Shown here piece after piece: positions 21,554 through 33,846 of a stretch of 64,000 bases of DNA (position 1 is the first letter of the stretch; each line of letters starts with the position of its first letter). This DNA is from Homarus americanus (lineage: Eukaryota; Arthropoda; Malacostraca; Decapoda; Nephropidae). The notes below the pieces were generated by a model. The model did not search any database. It had not been told where the DNA came from and saw only the letters and a list, made by a program, of their open reading frames with translations. A program made the translations under genes and the position numbers. The stretch spans positions 3,683,910-3,747,909 of the forward strand of contig NW_024737068.1 in NCBI RefSeq assembly GCF_018991925.1, given 5' to 3'.

Positions 21554-24346
21554 TGGAACAATTCTTATAGAGTATTAATAGAAGAACCACTCCTGCAGAA
21601 GTGTGGAACAAAATTAAACAATTACCAAGTCACCCATCCCAGTCCAACTTCACCACAGCCCAGCAGAATATGCTAACATGTTATTAGACCAATGGTATAG
21701 TGTATCACAAATCACTTGCCTGCCTCCTGACATACAGCAATATCTTAATAGGGGTTTGAGTATTGAAATAGCTTGTTCCTCACCAGACTTTACTGACCAC
21801 TTTCCTATAACTCACCACGAATTAACATCAATACTAATAAAAGGTGAATCATCCTCCACTGGTGAGAATGGATAACACCACAAGATTGTTGAACGAGATC
21901 CCTAACCACCCACTGCTTGACCTATATCAAATGAGCCTCACACAAGGTATTCTCCCAAAGATATGGACTGAAGTATACATAGTACTAACCCCTAAAGCTA
22001 ACTCACCAAACTTCAGGCCCATTTCACTCACATCCTGTATGTGTAAAGTCCTTCAAAGAGTTGTTCGCAACCATCTCATGTCTCAAGTCAAAGATAAACT
22101 GGCCCCTAATCTGTATGGGTTTATGCCCGGGCATAACACATAGGCATGCTTTACAGAATATTTTGTTCACTCAAAAGATAAAACACAAACAGCCTTCATA
22201 GACCTTAAATCAGCCTTTTATGTAACTAATAGAGACATTATACTTGAGCAACTAGCTAATTTTGGCAACCAAGGTAACCTCCTGACATGGATAATCACTA
22301 TGTGTCCAACAAGTATGCAAGTGTTCTGTTTAGGGGAGTCAAAAGTACCAGAATGAGAGCTTTTAAGCTTGGCACGCCCAAGGAGGAATGTTAAGTCATA
22401 TGCTCTTTAATATACTGATGCAAAAGCTTATTTTTGACATTCCAGTTCAGCCGAACGAGGCTGTAATGTGTTATGCTGATGATGTCTGCATAATGACACA
22501 GACCAAGCCCAGGCTACAAGCCTTACTGAATGTATTTGCTCGGAGGACTGTGAATGTAGTCTCATAATATCTCAGGACAAGACGAGGGTCCTCAATCCTT
22601 GTCCTACTCCCCCTCTGCCTCTTCACTTTAATATTATCAGCTCTTATTTTGGAATTAATGTAAATGATGCAAACTTCGTCTGCAACCTTCGAGCCAAACT
22701 ATTGCAGCACATTAAACCTCTCAGAACACTTGTTGGTAAGAGCTATGCTCGTACTTTCTATCTTCACTTCATTCAATCTGTAGTTGATTATCAAGCTCCC
22801 CATCTTGTAATTATTCCCTTTAAACAACTAAACAGCCTGGAGGTAGTCGAAAATGAAGCCATGCACATCATCATATGATGCCCAAAATCTACCAGAATTG
22901 TAAACATGAGAGAATAGGTCTACTTAATGCAGTACCATGTTTTGTGTCAAACATTTGAAGAACAATAGTCCCCAAGCTACAGCTTAAACTGAGTTGATGT
23001 TTTAAGTAATCCTAACTATCTCACTAATCTTCCACAAAAGATTCACTATGGGGCATGGCTTCATAGAAGTGTTGCAGATCTCTTGAAACTGAATGTCCCA
23101 ATCGTCCCACACGAAGCCTTTAATGCTATTCCTCCTTGGTTGGATACATCAGTTCCTATTAATCACACTCCTATCAGAAGTAAGCAAATGTTAAACACCA
23201 ATGTGGTGAGAAGTATTACACTAGAAATTATTAACAGTCACAAAGAGAGTGTGATATGCCTTTACTGGTGCCTTTACTGATGGTTCTGTACAGACAAAAA
23301 CAAGTAGAAGAGGTTGTGCATGTGTAATATATAAAAGAATGAGTTGATACTGTAGTGTCAAACATGCAAAGACTGAACAACTGGGCCAGCACAACACAAA
23401 CTGATCTAATGAGAATCTACTTAGCTACAGACTTCCTTAAAGATAATGGGGGTGGGGTGATATTCTGTGAGTAGCAAAGCGCTTTGAAATCAATGAACAG
23501 ACCGCCAGACTCTATGTCTAAAGTTGTCTGTGACATTAAAAAAAAGGTGATAACTGCTCAGGAGATCAACTTTCGAATTGAATTTGTGTGGATTCCGTAA
23601 CATGTTGGAATTAGGAATCATAACAGTTGATAGACTGGCAAATGAGGCTCGTAAGAAAGGAAATGTGAACCGGGACCTTGGCCTGTCTAATGCTTTTCTT
23701 AAAAACATACAAGTCAAACTCATAAACTCTGATCTAGAAGAGCTGAGAAATGCAGAGAGACTTGGCAGTTGTAGCATTAGTAAATATAAAAAATTTTGTG
23801 ACAAGAGGTACCGGTATGGCCAACACAAGGACAGAACCAGACAGTGTGATGTAGTCATGGCCAGAATTAGGCTAGGATACAGACACATCTGGCAAGTTAG
23901 TGGCGCTGTACCCATACCAGAACACTGAGCATGTAAACTTTGTGATAATCCTTTAAAGCATACACTTGAACATTATGGTATTAAATGTGACTCTGTCCAA
24001 GACTTCGGGCCACTTGGCCTATTGAATCATGATTGGTTAAGGACATTCTTGCTGTCTATCCAAAATTTGTTAGCCTATAATGATTAGTTCTCAAGTCCTT
24101 TAAATAGAATATGACTTCTACTGCATATGAATCACTGTCCTGTATGGCAGTGAACAGTGTTATTATCCACATGAATTTGACCTATGTATATACCCTTAAT
24201 GAATATGATATATTTCTTTGTGTATGAACCTCTGTCCTGCGTGGCAGTGAGAAGTGATAGCACCCTCAGTGTCAAGACCTGACTGAATTACTCAAAATAA
24301 GCAAACAGTAATCCAAGCTTTACCAATAAATATGTTAACCGTTAAA
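21554..24346 (+). pseudogene. I-group LINE, copy 1, heavily decayed
   Basis: A 5'-truncated ORF2 of the same family as the copy at 26216-29465. It reads in order, with many stops and frameshifts: pre-RT linker (AEVWNKI-like near 21597), NFRPISLTSCMCKVLQRVV near 22010, YGFMPG near 22116, the IDLKSAF motif A near 22203, a damaged GTPQGG block near 22375, CYADDVCIMTQ motif C near 22470, an RNase H region near 23260-23630 and the RTRQCDVVMARIRLGYRHIW segment near 23840, then the Cys/His tail. A TAG (22141) truncates the RT. The 3' UTR holds two units of the CTGTCCTGYRTGGCAGTGA repeat and ends near AATAAATATGTTAACCGTTA. Confidence 0.85.
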
Positions 24347-25545
24347 TAACATCTCATCTTTCATTTGTCCCTCTCAGGCTCTCACCCTATATTTACCTTC
24401 TTCTTTCTCTTCTCACTCTCTTTCATCTCTTATCACTCACTTCCCTCTCTCTTCTCTCTTCTCTACCTCACCACCTACCAGCCACCCTCTTGTTCCCCTC
24501 CTCTTTCCTAATTATCTCTTTCCCACTTTCTCATTCATCAACTCCTATCTCTCTCCCTTACTCCTCTCATCACCTCCCATCTGTCTCCATCACTTCTATC
24601 TCTCACCCCTCTCTCCCTCCTCTTCCTTGCCCACCCCCTCATCCCTTCTTATCACTCTCCATCACTTCTATTGCTTATCCCTTTCTCTCTCCCTCATCAC
24701 CCACTACCTCTTTTCCTCGCCTCTCTCCCACACTCTCCTTTTCCTATCACCCCTTCATCTTCCCACTCTCTCCCTTAGCTTTCTCTCCCTCCTCTCCCGC
24801 GCCCTCTCTCTCAAATCTCTCTCCCTCCTCTCCCACATCATCTCCCTCACCTCCATTTCCTTACATCCTTTCCCTCATCTCCCTCTCTCTCAACTCTTTC
24901 CCTCCTCTCAACATTCCCCCTCGTCATCTCCCTCTCTCCTCTTTTCCACAGTATTAATCTCCCCACTCTCTCCCTTACCTTTCTCTCTCTCTTCTCCCAC
25001 GCCCTCTCTCTCAACACTCTCTCTCTCCTCTCCCACATTATCTCCCTCACCTTCCTATCCCTACATCCTCTTCCTCACCTCATTCTTTCTTTTCTCTCCC
25101 ACATCCTCTCCGCCACCTCCCTCTCCCTACACTCTCTTCCTCCCCTCTCTCCCTACACTCTCTTCCTCCCCTCTCTCCCTCCTCTCTATCACTCTCCCTC
25201 GTCACCTCCCTCTTTCCTCTCTTCCACACTCTCCCTCACCCATCAGTCGACATCTCCACACCCTCTCCCTCACCTCTCTTCCTCCTTTCTTTCTTACATC
25301 CTCTCCCTCACCTCCATCTCCCTACACCGCCCCCCTCACCTCTCTCTCCCTCCTATCCCAACCCTTTCCCTCACCTCTCTCTCCCTCCTCTCCGACATCC
25401 TAACCTTCATCTCCCTCTCCTCCCTCCCTCATAACCTCTCCCCACCTCTTATATCTCTAAATCACCCCCTCTCCCACATTCTCTCCCTTCACCCATTCCT
25501 TCACCTCTCTCTCCCTGCTCCCCCACACAACACTCTCCCATAAAC
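24347..25545. repeat. Polypyrimidine (CT-rich) block
   Basis: About 1.2 kb dominated by CTCCCTCACCTCTCTCTCCC-like units of about 18-36 bp with no fixed period. The plus strand is almost free of G. Ser/Pro/Leu frames in it (for example 24627-25403) are low complexity and not genes. It follows directly on the 3' end of I-group LINE copy 1. Confidence 0.9.
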
Positions 25546-26215
25546 ACTGCTGACACATGAGAGTGTCGCTTCGCGTCCTACCAAGCAATAAATACCTAAT
25601 GATCGGTGGCTGAGCTGCTGGGGTGGGGTGGGGTGTTAGAGGAGAGGGAGGTTAGAAGGTGGGAGGAGAGAGGATCACAGGACGTAGGGAGATGGGAGGG
25701 TGTTGAGGGAGAAGGGGAGAAAAATATGTGGAAGTGAGTGAGAGAGAGAGTGAGGGAGTTTCGAGGTCGTGGAAAGGGGAAGGAAGAGGGATTGAGAAGG
25801 CGAAAAAAGGAAGTGAAAAGGGAGGGAGGGAAGGCGGGGAAAGAAAAAGGAAGTGGGACAGAGAGAGGAGTGAGGGAGGGAGAAGGAGATGTATAGAAAT
25901 TAGTAAGACACGTGAAGGGAGAAAGGAGGAGGAGAGAAATAAAGAGATGTGGGAGGGTGGGGGGAGGAAGAAAATGAGAGATAGGAGTGTAGATGAAAGG
26001 GAAGGAGGGAGAGAGAGAGAAGTAGAGAGAGGAAGGGAGAGAAAAGGGTGAGAAGGAAGGGAGAGGAAGAGAGGAAGCTGTAGAAGAAAATAAAAGAGAG
26101 AGAAGGAAGATGGGGAAAGAGGGGATGTGGCAGAGAGAAATGAAGAGAGTGAGAGAGAGCAAAAGGAAGAAAAAACAGGGAGCGAGAAAGCGGAAAGGAA
26201 AGAGGGAGGAAGAGC
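25546..26215. repeat. Polypurine (GA-rich) block
   Basis: After about 75 bp of mixed sequence (25546-25620) the plus strand becomes GGGAGGGA/GAGAGA-rich up to 26215. It is compositionally the complement of the preceding CT block, so the two could pair as long imperfect inverted arms. It adjoins the 5' truncation point of I-group LINE copy 2. Confidence 0.88.
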
Positions 26216-29200
26216 GGCAGCACTAAACCACCTCTGTGGACACATGACCCCATCCTCACCAAAGAAGGAGAAAAGGTAGAACAGCTTGCCAACACTTATA
26301 AGCAAAATAAAACTAGTGATAACCTTCTGCCATTCCTCAAAGCTAACAGAGCATTTCATGAACTCAAAGGTCAGGTGATAAACACCTATTGGGAATAATT
26401 CTTACAGGGGATTAATAGAACAACCACTCTAGCAGAAGTGTGGAACAAAATTAGAGCCATTGCCAAGTCACCCACCCCAAACCAACTTCATCAGAGCCCT
26501 GCAGAATATGCTGACATGCTATTAGACCAATGGTCTAGTGTGTCACAAATCACTTTCCTGCCTCCTGACATACAACAATATCTTAAAACCACACACATTA
26601 ATAGGGTTTCAATATTGAAATAGCCTGTTCCTCACCAGAACTTGCCGACCAGTTTCCTATAACGCACCACGAACTAACAACAGCACTAATAAAAGGTGAA
26701 TCATCCTCCCCTGGTGAGGATGGCATAACCTATAACACCCTGAGATTGTTAAATGAGGTTCCTAACCATCCACTGCTTGACCCGTATCAAATGAGCCTCA
26801 CACAGGGTATTCTGCCTAAGACATAGACTCATGGAAACATAGTACCAATCCCTAAAGCTAACTCTCCAAACTTCAGGCCCATTTCACTCACATCCTGTAT
26901 GTGTAAAGTTCTTGAAAGAGTTGTTTTCAACCGTCTTATGCTTCAGGTCAAAGACAAACTGGGCCCTAATCTGTATGGGTTCATGCCTGGGCGCAGCACA
27001 CAGACATTCTTTGCAGTATATCTTGTTCACTCAAAAGATACGACACAAACAGCCTTCATAGACCTTAAATCAGCCTTTGATGTAGCTAATAGAGACATTA
27101 TACTTGAGCAACTAGCTAATTTTGGCATCCAAGGTAGCCTCCTGACATGGATAAAGGGTTATCTGTCCAACAGGTATGCCAGTGTTCTGTTTAGGGGAGT
27201 TAAAAGTGCCAAAATGAGATCATTTGAGCTTGGCACGCCTCAGGGAGGAGTGCAAGGTCCTATACTCTGTAATATACTGATGCACAAGCTTATTGCTGAC
27301 ATTCCAGTTCAGCCAAACGAGGCCGTAATATACTATGCTGATGATATCTGCATTATGACACAGACCAAACTCAGGCTCCAAGCCTTGCTGGATGCATTTG
27401 CTCGGAGGACTGTGGAATGTGGTCTCAAAATATCTGCTGACAAGACGAGGGTCCTCAATCCTCGTCCTGCTCACCCTCTGCCTCTTGACTTTAACATTAA
27501 CAGCATGCCCTTGGAACTATGTAGCTCCTATAAATATCTTGGAATTTGTGTGAATGATGCAAATTTTGTCGGCAACCTTCGTGCCAAACTAATGCAGTGC
27601 ATTAAACCCCTCAGAGCCCTTGTTCGCAAGGGCTATGGAATTAACATCACCTATGCTCATACTTTCTATCTTCACTTCATTCGTTCTGTAGTTGACTATC
27701 ATGCTCTCCATCTTGTGACTATTCTGCCTTAGCAACTCAGCAGCCTTGAGGTAGTGCAAAATGAAGCCATGTGCATCATTCTAGGTTGCCCAAAATCAAC
27801 CAGAATTATAAACATGAGGAAAGAGCTCGGACTACCCTCCATATCTGAGAGGATAGCTCTACTTAATACCATGTTTTATGTCAAAGTTTTGAAGAACAAT
27901 GGTTCCCAAACTGCAGTTCAAACTGAGTTGATGTTCTATCTAAGTAATCCCGACTATCACGCTAACCTTCAACAAAAGACTCTCTTTGGGGCGTGGCTTC
28001 ATAAAAGTGTTGCAAATCTCTTGAAACTTAATGTCCCAATCACCCCAGACGAACCTATTAATGCCATTCCTCCTTGGCTGGATATATCAGTTCCTATTAA
28101 TTACACTCCTGTTGGTAGTAAGCAAATGTTAAACACCGATGCGGTGAGATGTGTCACACTAGAAGCTATTAACAGACACATAGAGAGTATTAAATCAAGT
28201 GAATGTTATGCTTTTACTGATGGTTCTGTGCATACAAACACAGGTAGAACAGGCTGTGCAATTGTAATATATAAAGAAAAAGAGATGATAGTGTCAAACA
28301 AGCAAAGGCTGAACAACTGGACCAGCACAACACAAACTAAACTAACTGGAATCTACATAGCCACAGACTACCTTAAAGAAAATGGAGAGTCATATTCTAT
28401 GACTCTCAAAGTGCTTTGAAATCAATGAACAGCCCGTCAGGCTCTATGTCTAAAGTTGTATGTGATATTAAAAGGAATGTGATAACTGCCAATGAGATCA
28501 ACTTTCGTATCGAATTTGTGTGGATCCCGTCCCATGTTGGAATTAGGTATCATGACCGTGCTGATAGACTGGCCAATGAGGCATGTAAGAAAGAAAATGT
28601 TGACCGTGACCTTGGCCTGTCCAATGCTGTAATTAAAAAAATTCAAGTCTAAATCATGAACTCTGATCTAGAAGAAGTGAGAAATGCAGGGAGACCTGGC
28701 AGTTGTAGCATTAGTAAATATGACAAATTTTGTGACAAGAGGTACCGGTATGGCCAGCATAAGGACAGAACCAGACAATGTGACGTAGTCGTGGCCAGAA
28801 TTAGGCTAGGATACAGACACATCTGGCAAGTTAGTGTTCGCTGTACTCATACCGGAACACTCAGCATGTAAACTTTGTGATAAACCTTTAAAGCATACAC
28901 TTAAACACTATATTATTGAATGTGACGCTGTCAAAGACTTCAGGCCACCTGACTTATTGTATCTTGAACTTTGTAATTACTACATTGAATCGGGGGTACT
29001 TGAGGACCATGTTGCTGTTTATCCCAAATTTGCTAGCCCACACTAATTAGTCTTCAATTTAGAATATGACTTCAATGTATGTGAGCCACTGACCTAAATA
29101 TACTGCTAACGAATATGATGTATTTCTTTCTTTCTTTCTTTGTGTACGAACTTCTGTCCTGCATGGCAGTGAACAGTGACATTACCCACATGAATCTGAC

Positions 29201-29465
29201 CTATATATAGTGTCAATGAATAAGATGTATTTCTTTGTGTACGAACCTCTGTCCTGTATGGCAGTGAAGAGTGACATTACCCATATGAATCTGACCTCTA
29301 TACATATATAACTGTTAATGAATATGATGTATTTCTTTGTGTACGAACCTCTGTCCTGCATGGCAGTGAACAGTGATACCCACTGACCTCATTGTCAAGA
29401 CCTGACTGAATTACTCAGAATAGGCAAACTGTACTCCAAGTTTTGTCAATAAATTTGTTAAACTA
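26216..29465 (+). pseudogene. I-group LINE, copy 2 (RT and RNase H), best preserved copy
   Basis: 5'-truncated ORF2 with few disruptions. The longest clean stretch, 26899-27732, covers RT motifs: IDLKSAFDVA (motif A, near 27058), GTPQGGVQGP (B, near 27232) and YYADDICIM (C, near 27330). An in-frame TAG (27730) precedes the thumb; 27754-28419 carries the C-terminal RT and the start of RNase H (AFTDGS near 28214). After a frameshift, SPHVGI-type WIPSHVGIRYHDRADRLANEA follows at about 28524. RNase H is typical of I-superfamily LINEs (I, Nimb and relatives). A Cys/His tail, CKLCDKPLKHT...HYIIEC, lies at about 28868-28924. Other stops: about 26620, 26826 and 28649. The 3' UTR (29047-29465) contains a 100-bp tandem repeat. 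Confidence 0.88.
29111..29395. repeat. Tandem repeat in LINE 3' UTR, three units
   Basis: Three units of about 100 bp, each with GAATATGATGTATTTCTTTG, TGTACGAACCTCTGTCCTGC and ATGGCAGTGAACAGTGACAT, plus a degenerate relic near 29066-29110. The first unit has a CTTT expansion. Other copies of this LINE carry two (copy 1), three (copy 3) and one (copy 4) units. Confidence 0.8.
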
Positions 29466-29718
29466 AAAAGCGGGGGTGGATAGGAGAAATGGGAGTGTCG
29501 GAAAGAGAGAGAGGGCGAAAATGGGAAGCAAAGACAGGGGGGAGGGACTGAGAGAGATGTATGAGAGTTGGAAATAAGGGAGAAAAGAAAAGAGGGGTTA
29601 TAAAGGAGGAATGTAGCGGGAGAGAGAGATATAGAAGGCAAGATGCGAGAGAGAAAAAGAAAAGAAGAGAAAGGTTGCAGGAGGTTAGAGTGGGCGAGAG
29701 GAGGTTAGAGTGGGCTTT
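29466..29718. repeat. Polypurine spacer between convergent LINE copies
   Basis: GA/GGGA-rich plus strand lying between the 3' end of copy 2 (plus strand) and the 3' end of copy 3 (minus strand). The minus-strand frames across it are low-complexity Leu/Ser/Pro. AGGAGGTTAGAGTGGG is directly duplicated near 29680-29715. Confidence 0.8.
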
Positions 29719-32320
29719 TTTAACGGTTAACAACTTTATTGGCAGATCTTGGAATACTGTACAGTTTGCCTTTCTAAGTAATTCAGTCCAGTCTTAACAC
29801 TGAGGGTGCTATCATTTCTCACTGCCACGCAGGAGAGAGGTTCATACACAAAAGGTATAACAGGATAGATCACATTCATTAATAGTATATGGCATATAAA
29901 TGAGGGTGCTATTGCTGTTCACTGCCACACAGGATAGAGGTTCAAGCACAAAGAGGATAATAGTATAGGTCATATTCATTTATAGAATAGGTCATATTCA
30001 TGAGGGTGATACCACTCTCCATTGCCACGCAGGACAGTGGTTCATATACAGTATATGTAGTGATGATTAGACAATAAAATAATAACAGTTTAATGCTAAA
30101 AAAATATACTTTGCTGTACCTTTGTAGTGAAAACATGGTGGAACTTACATACACCGTTCATGAACTATTGACGGAAGAAGTTTTGGGGACTGAATAGTGA
30201 GACAATGTGGAGCCTCCCGGATGGTGGCGTCCTTCCGTGGCCTAACGGATAAGCCGGGCGGCGATTCTGCTAGTTTATTAATATATTGTTCAAGTGTATG
30301 CTTTAAAGGTTTATAAAAGCTTACATGCTGAGTGTTCCGGTATGGGTACAGCACCACTACAGGGGTAACTTGCGAGATGTGCCTGTATCCTAGCCTAATT
30401 CTGGCCATGACTAAATCACATTGTCTGGTTCTGTCCTTGTGTTGGCCATACCAGTACCTATTGTCATAAAATTTGTCATATTTATTAATGCTACAACTAC
30501 CAGGTCTCTCTGCATTTCTCAGTTCTTCTAGATCAGAGTTTATGATTTTGACTTGTATGTTTTTTAGTTCAGCATTGTGCAAGCCAAGGTCCAAGTCTAC
30601 ATTTTTTTTCTTACATAACTTCATTGGCCAGTCTATTACCACAGTTATAACTCCTGATTCCATCTTGAGAAAAAATCCAAGCAAATTTAATATGAAAGTT
30701 TTTCTCCTGAGCTGTTATCCTTTTCTTTTAATATCACAGACAACTTTAGACATAGAGTCTGGCGGTCTGTTCATTGATTTCAAAGCACTTTGAGAGTCAC
30801 AAAATATCACCCCACCTAAATTTCCTTTAAGGTAGTCTGTGGCTAAGTAGATTTACATTAGTTCAGTTTGTGTTGTGCTGGCCGAGTTGCTCAGTCTTTG
30901 CTTGTTTGACATTATCATCGCATTTTCTTTATATATTACACATGCACATCCTGTTCTACCTGTGTTTGCCTGCACAGAAACATCAGTAAAAGAATAACAT
31001 TCATTAGATTTAATGCTCTCTAAGTGAATGTTAATAGTTTCTAATGAAACACATCTCACTACATTAGTGTTTAACATTTGCTTATCTCTAACAAGGGTGT
31101 AATTAATTGGAACTGATATATCCAGCCAAGGAGAAATGGCATTCAAGGCTTCGTCTGGGGTTCTTGGGACATTCAGTTTCAGATCTGCAACATTTTTACA
31201 AAGCCATGCCCCATGAAGAGTTTTTTGTGAAAGGTTGTTGGGACAGTCAGGATTACCTAGAAAGAACATCAACTCAGTTTGAGTTGTGGTTTGGGAACCA
31301 TTGTTCTTTAAACTTTGATACAAAACATTGTATTAAATAGAGCTATCCTCTCAGATAGAGAGGGTAGCCGGAGCACTTTCCTCATGTTTACAATTCTGGC
31401 AGATTTTGGGCATCCTATGATGATAGGCATGGCTACATTTTGTACGACCTCCAGGCTGTTTAGTTCTTTAAAGGGAATAGTTAAGAGATGGAGAGCTTGA
31501 TAATTATCAAGCTCTCCATCTCTTAACTATTCCCTTAACTATCTGTAGTTGATTATAATCAACTACAGATCGAATGCAGTGGAGATGGAAAGTATGAGCA
31601 TAGGTGATGTTAATTCCATAGCTCTTACCAACAAGTGTTCTGAGAAGTTTAATGTGCTGCAATTGTTTTTCACGAAGGTGACAGATGAAGTTTGCATCAT
31701 TTACATTAATTCCAAGATATTCATATGAGCTACATAGTTCCAAGGGTATGCTGTTAATGTTAAAATTAATTGGCAGAGGGTGAGGAGGACAAGGAATGAG
31801 GACCCTCGTCTTGTCAACAGATATTATGAGACTGCATTCCACAGTGCTCCGAGCAAATCATCCAGTAAGGCTTGGAGCCTCGGCTTGGTTTGTGTCATAA
31901 TGAAGATATCATCAGTATAACATATTACAGCCTCGTTTGGATGAGCTGGAATGTCAGTTATAAGCTTGTGCATCAGAACATTAAAGAGCATAGGACTTAA
32001 CACTCCTCCTTGAGACGTTCCAACCTCAAAGCTCTCATTCTAGTACTTTTGACTCCCCTAAACAGAACACTGGCATATTTGTTGGACAGATAACCCTGTA
32101 TCCATGTCAGGAGGTTACCTTAGACGCTAGTTTCTTAAGTATAATGTCTCCATTACCTACATCAAAGGCTGATTTAAGGTCTATGGAGGCTGTCTGTACC
32201 TTATATTTTGAGTGAACAAGATATTCTGCAATGCATATCTGTGTGTTACGCCCGGGTATAAACCCATACAGATTAGGGGCCGGTTTGTCTTTGACTTGAA
32301 ACATAAAACGGTTGAGGAGA
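29719..32320 (-). pseudogene. I-group LINE, copy 3, minus strand, decayed
   Basis: The same family in reverse. From the 3' end: tail (complement of AATAAAGTTGTTAACCGTTA) at 29719, three 3' UTR repeat units (near 29800-30050), RTRQCDLVMARIRLGYRHI near 30395, RNase H pieces (30580-31020), the thumb region 30853-31330, then RT with ADD motif C in the complement near 31905 and the IDLKSAFDV motif A near 32155. It ends near 32320 around YGFIPGRNT. Many stops and shifts, and an inverted-duplication scar at 31471-31570, inactivate it. Confidence 0.85.
31471..31570. repeat. Two adjacent perfect palindromes
   Basis: 31471-31536 is a perfect 66-bp palindrome (33-bp arms, centre TTGATAATTATCAA). After four bases, 31541-31570 is a perfect 30-bp palindrome (centre GATTATAATC). 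The undisturbed order is seen in copies 1 and 2, where the CTGTAGTTGATTAT and CAAGCTCTCCATCT-type segments are directly adjacent. Here each is followed or preceded by its own inverse. This is an insertion scar inside LINE copy 3, or an assembly artefact. Confidence 0.9.
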
Positions 32321-32429
32321 ACTCGGGGGGGAGGTTAGAGAGGTCGGCAGGAATGGTGATGATACTATGGAAGCTGACGAGGGTGAAAGAGAAAGGTAAA
32401 TAGAGGAAGAAAGAGATAGGTGGTTGTAA
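32321..32429. other. Purine-rich transition
   Basis: GA-rich sequence without ORF between LINE copy 3 and the pyrimidine minisatellite. Confidence 0.4.
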
Positions 32430-32844
32430 TCCAATGCCCCTTCTGTATTTCCCCCTCCACCCATCCTTCCCTCCTCCTCCCATATTTCCCTTCATCACCC
32501 ATCCTTCCCTCCCCCACCCATCCTTCCCTCCCCCACCCATCGTTTGCTCTTCCACCTATCCTTCCCTCCTCTACCCATTCTTCCCTACTCCACCCACACT
32601 TCCCTCCTCCACCCATACTTCCCTCCGCCACCCATCCTTCCTTGCTCACTCCACCCTTTCCTCCTCCACCCATCATTCCTTACTCCACCCATCCTTCCAT
32701 CCTTCGCCCTCCCATCCCTCCTCGACCCATACTTACCTCCTCCGCCCATCTTTCCTTACTCCACCCATCCTTCCCTTCTCCATCCATATTTCCCTCTGCC
32801 ACCCATACGTACCTCCTCCACCCATCCTTCCTTATTCCACCCAT
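32430..32844. repeat. Pyrimidine minisatellite, about 18-19-bp unit, part 1
   Basis: About 22 copies of a unit like CACCCATCCTTCCCTCCTC. The array continues at 33394-33559 and a remnant at 37252-37270, interrupted by two inserted elements. Pro/Ser/His frames in all plus frames are repeat artefacts. Confidence 0.9.
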
Positions 32845-33393
32845 CAGGGCTCCCACAAAGCAAACCTTGAATTCATCAAACTAACGTGAAAATTTCCCGA
32901 GAATTAATAATATTCCCCAAAATATATATATTAATTAAATTATTATTATGCATTAAATTAGTTTTTATGAACCTTTATGAATAAAAACTCTCTCTGATAC
33001 ACGCACTAGCAGGCAGTAAATTAATAAATTACTTGTAATGGAGAACTGTACTGTTTTAGAAAAAATGACTCAAATGAGGTCTTAAACCTTTATTATAAAA
33101 AAATACACTCCTTTGTAATACGTATATAATTCACTAACCAATGTTAAACTTAATAGAATTGTAGTCGTTGGAATAATAAGTATAGGTACTTTCATCACTG
33201 TTAACCCAGTTTCTCCGTGAAAAAATTTAAAAAAAATCCCCCATTGACACTTTCCGTCGAAATCAACATATTTCTTTCCATAATAATCATATTTCCCGCA
33301 ATTTCCCTCAAAATTTTAATTTCCCTAGATTTTTCCCTAAATCCACTCAAATTTCCCGATCTAGGAACTTTGTCCCAAAAAGTGGGAACCCTG
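32845..33393. mobile_element. hAT-like non-autonomous element (MITE), 549 bp
   Basis: Terminal inverted repeats CAGGGCTCCCAC (32845-32856) and GTGGGAACCCTG (33382-33393), flanked by identical 8-bp copies of CCACCCAT (32837-32844 and 33394-33401). CAGGG ends and 8-bp duplications are characteristic of the hAT superfamily. The interior is AT-rich with no ORF; the right half has repeated ATTTCCC motifs (33290-33350). The target is itself made of CCACCCAT-bearing repeats, so the duplication alone is weak evidence, but ends, length and the clean interruption of the array agree. Confidence 0.82.
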
Positions 33394-33559
33394 CCACCCA
33401 TCCTTCCCTCCTCCACTCATCCTTCCTTACTGCAACCATACTTCCCTCTGTCACCCATCCTTCACTCCTACAGCCATCCTTCCCTCCTCCACCCATCCAT
33501 TGCTCTTCTACCCATCCTTCCCTCCTCCACCCATACTTACCTCCTCCACCCATACTTCC
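33394..33559. repeat. Pyrimidine minisatellite, part 2
   Basis: About nine more copies of the CACCCATCCTTCCCTCCTC-type unit, between the hAT-like element and the LTR element. The same unit resumes for a few bases right of the LTR element (37252-37270). Confidence 0.88.
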
Positions 33560-33846
33560 TGAAGGTTCCAAGTGTTCCCTGAAGAATGCAGTGATGGGTA
33601 GGGAAACACCGGGTAACACTGAAGTCCGTTTATTCGGATAGGAGAAATACAGGTGGTGACTAGCGTGTGCCATGCACGGCTCACACAGTCAGACTGAGCC
33701 TGCCTTGCCATATGGCAGCCTCGGGGCAATGTTGCCACATAACACGTGCAGTGTTGCCACGTAATTATATACATAGATGCTACTCGGCACAGTAGCTTAT
33801 TTACAAGGTTGCTACTTGGCACAGTAGCATAGATACATAACCTACA
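33560..33846 (-). repeat. 3' LTR
   Basis: 287 bp, TG...CA on the minus strand. Contains an AATAAA (complement at 33629-33634) and TATATAAT-like sequence (near 33768). A GCTACT-AGTAGC hairpin motif occurs twice near 33780-33830. Its three differences from the 5' LTR lie near 33638, 33698 and 33778. Confidence 0.93.

Noticed and set aside
24490..25403. Ser/Pro/Leu-rich ORFs of up to 258 codons
   Set aside because: CT-rich low complexity with no stop codons available; open in several frames.
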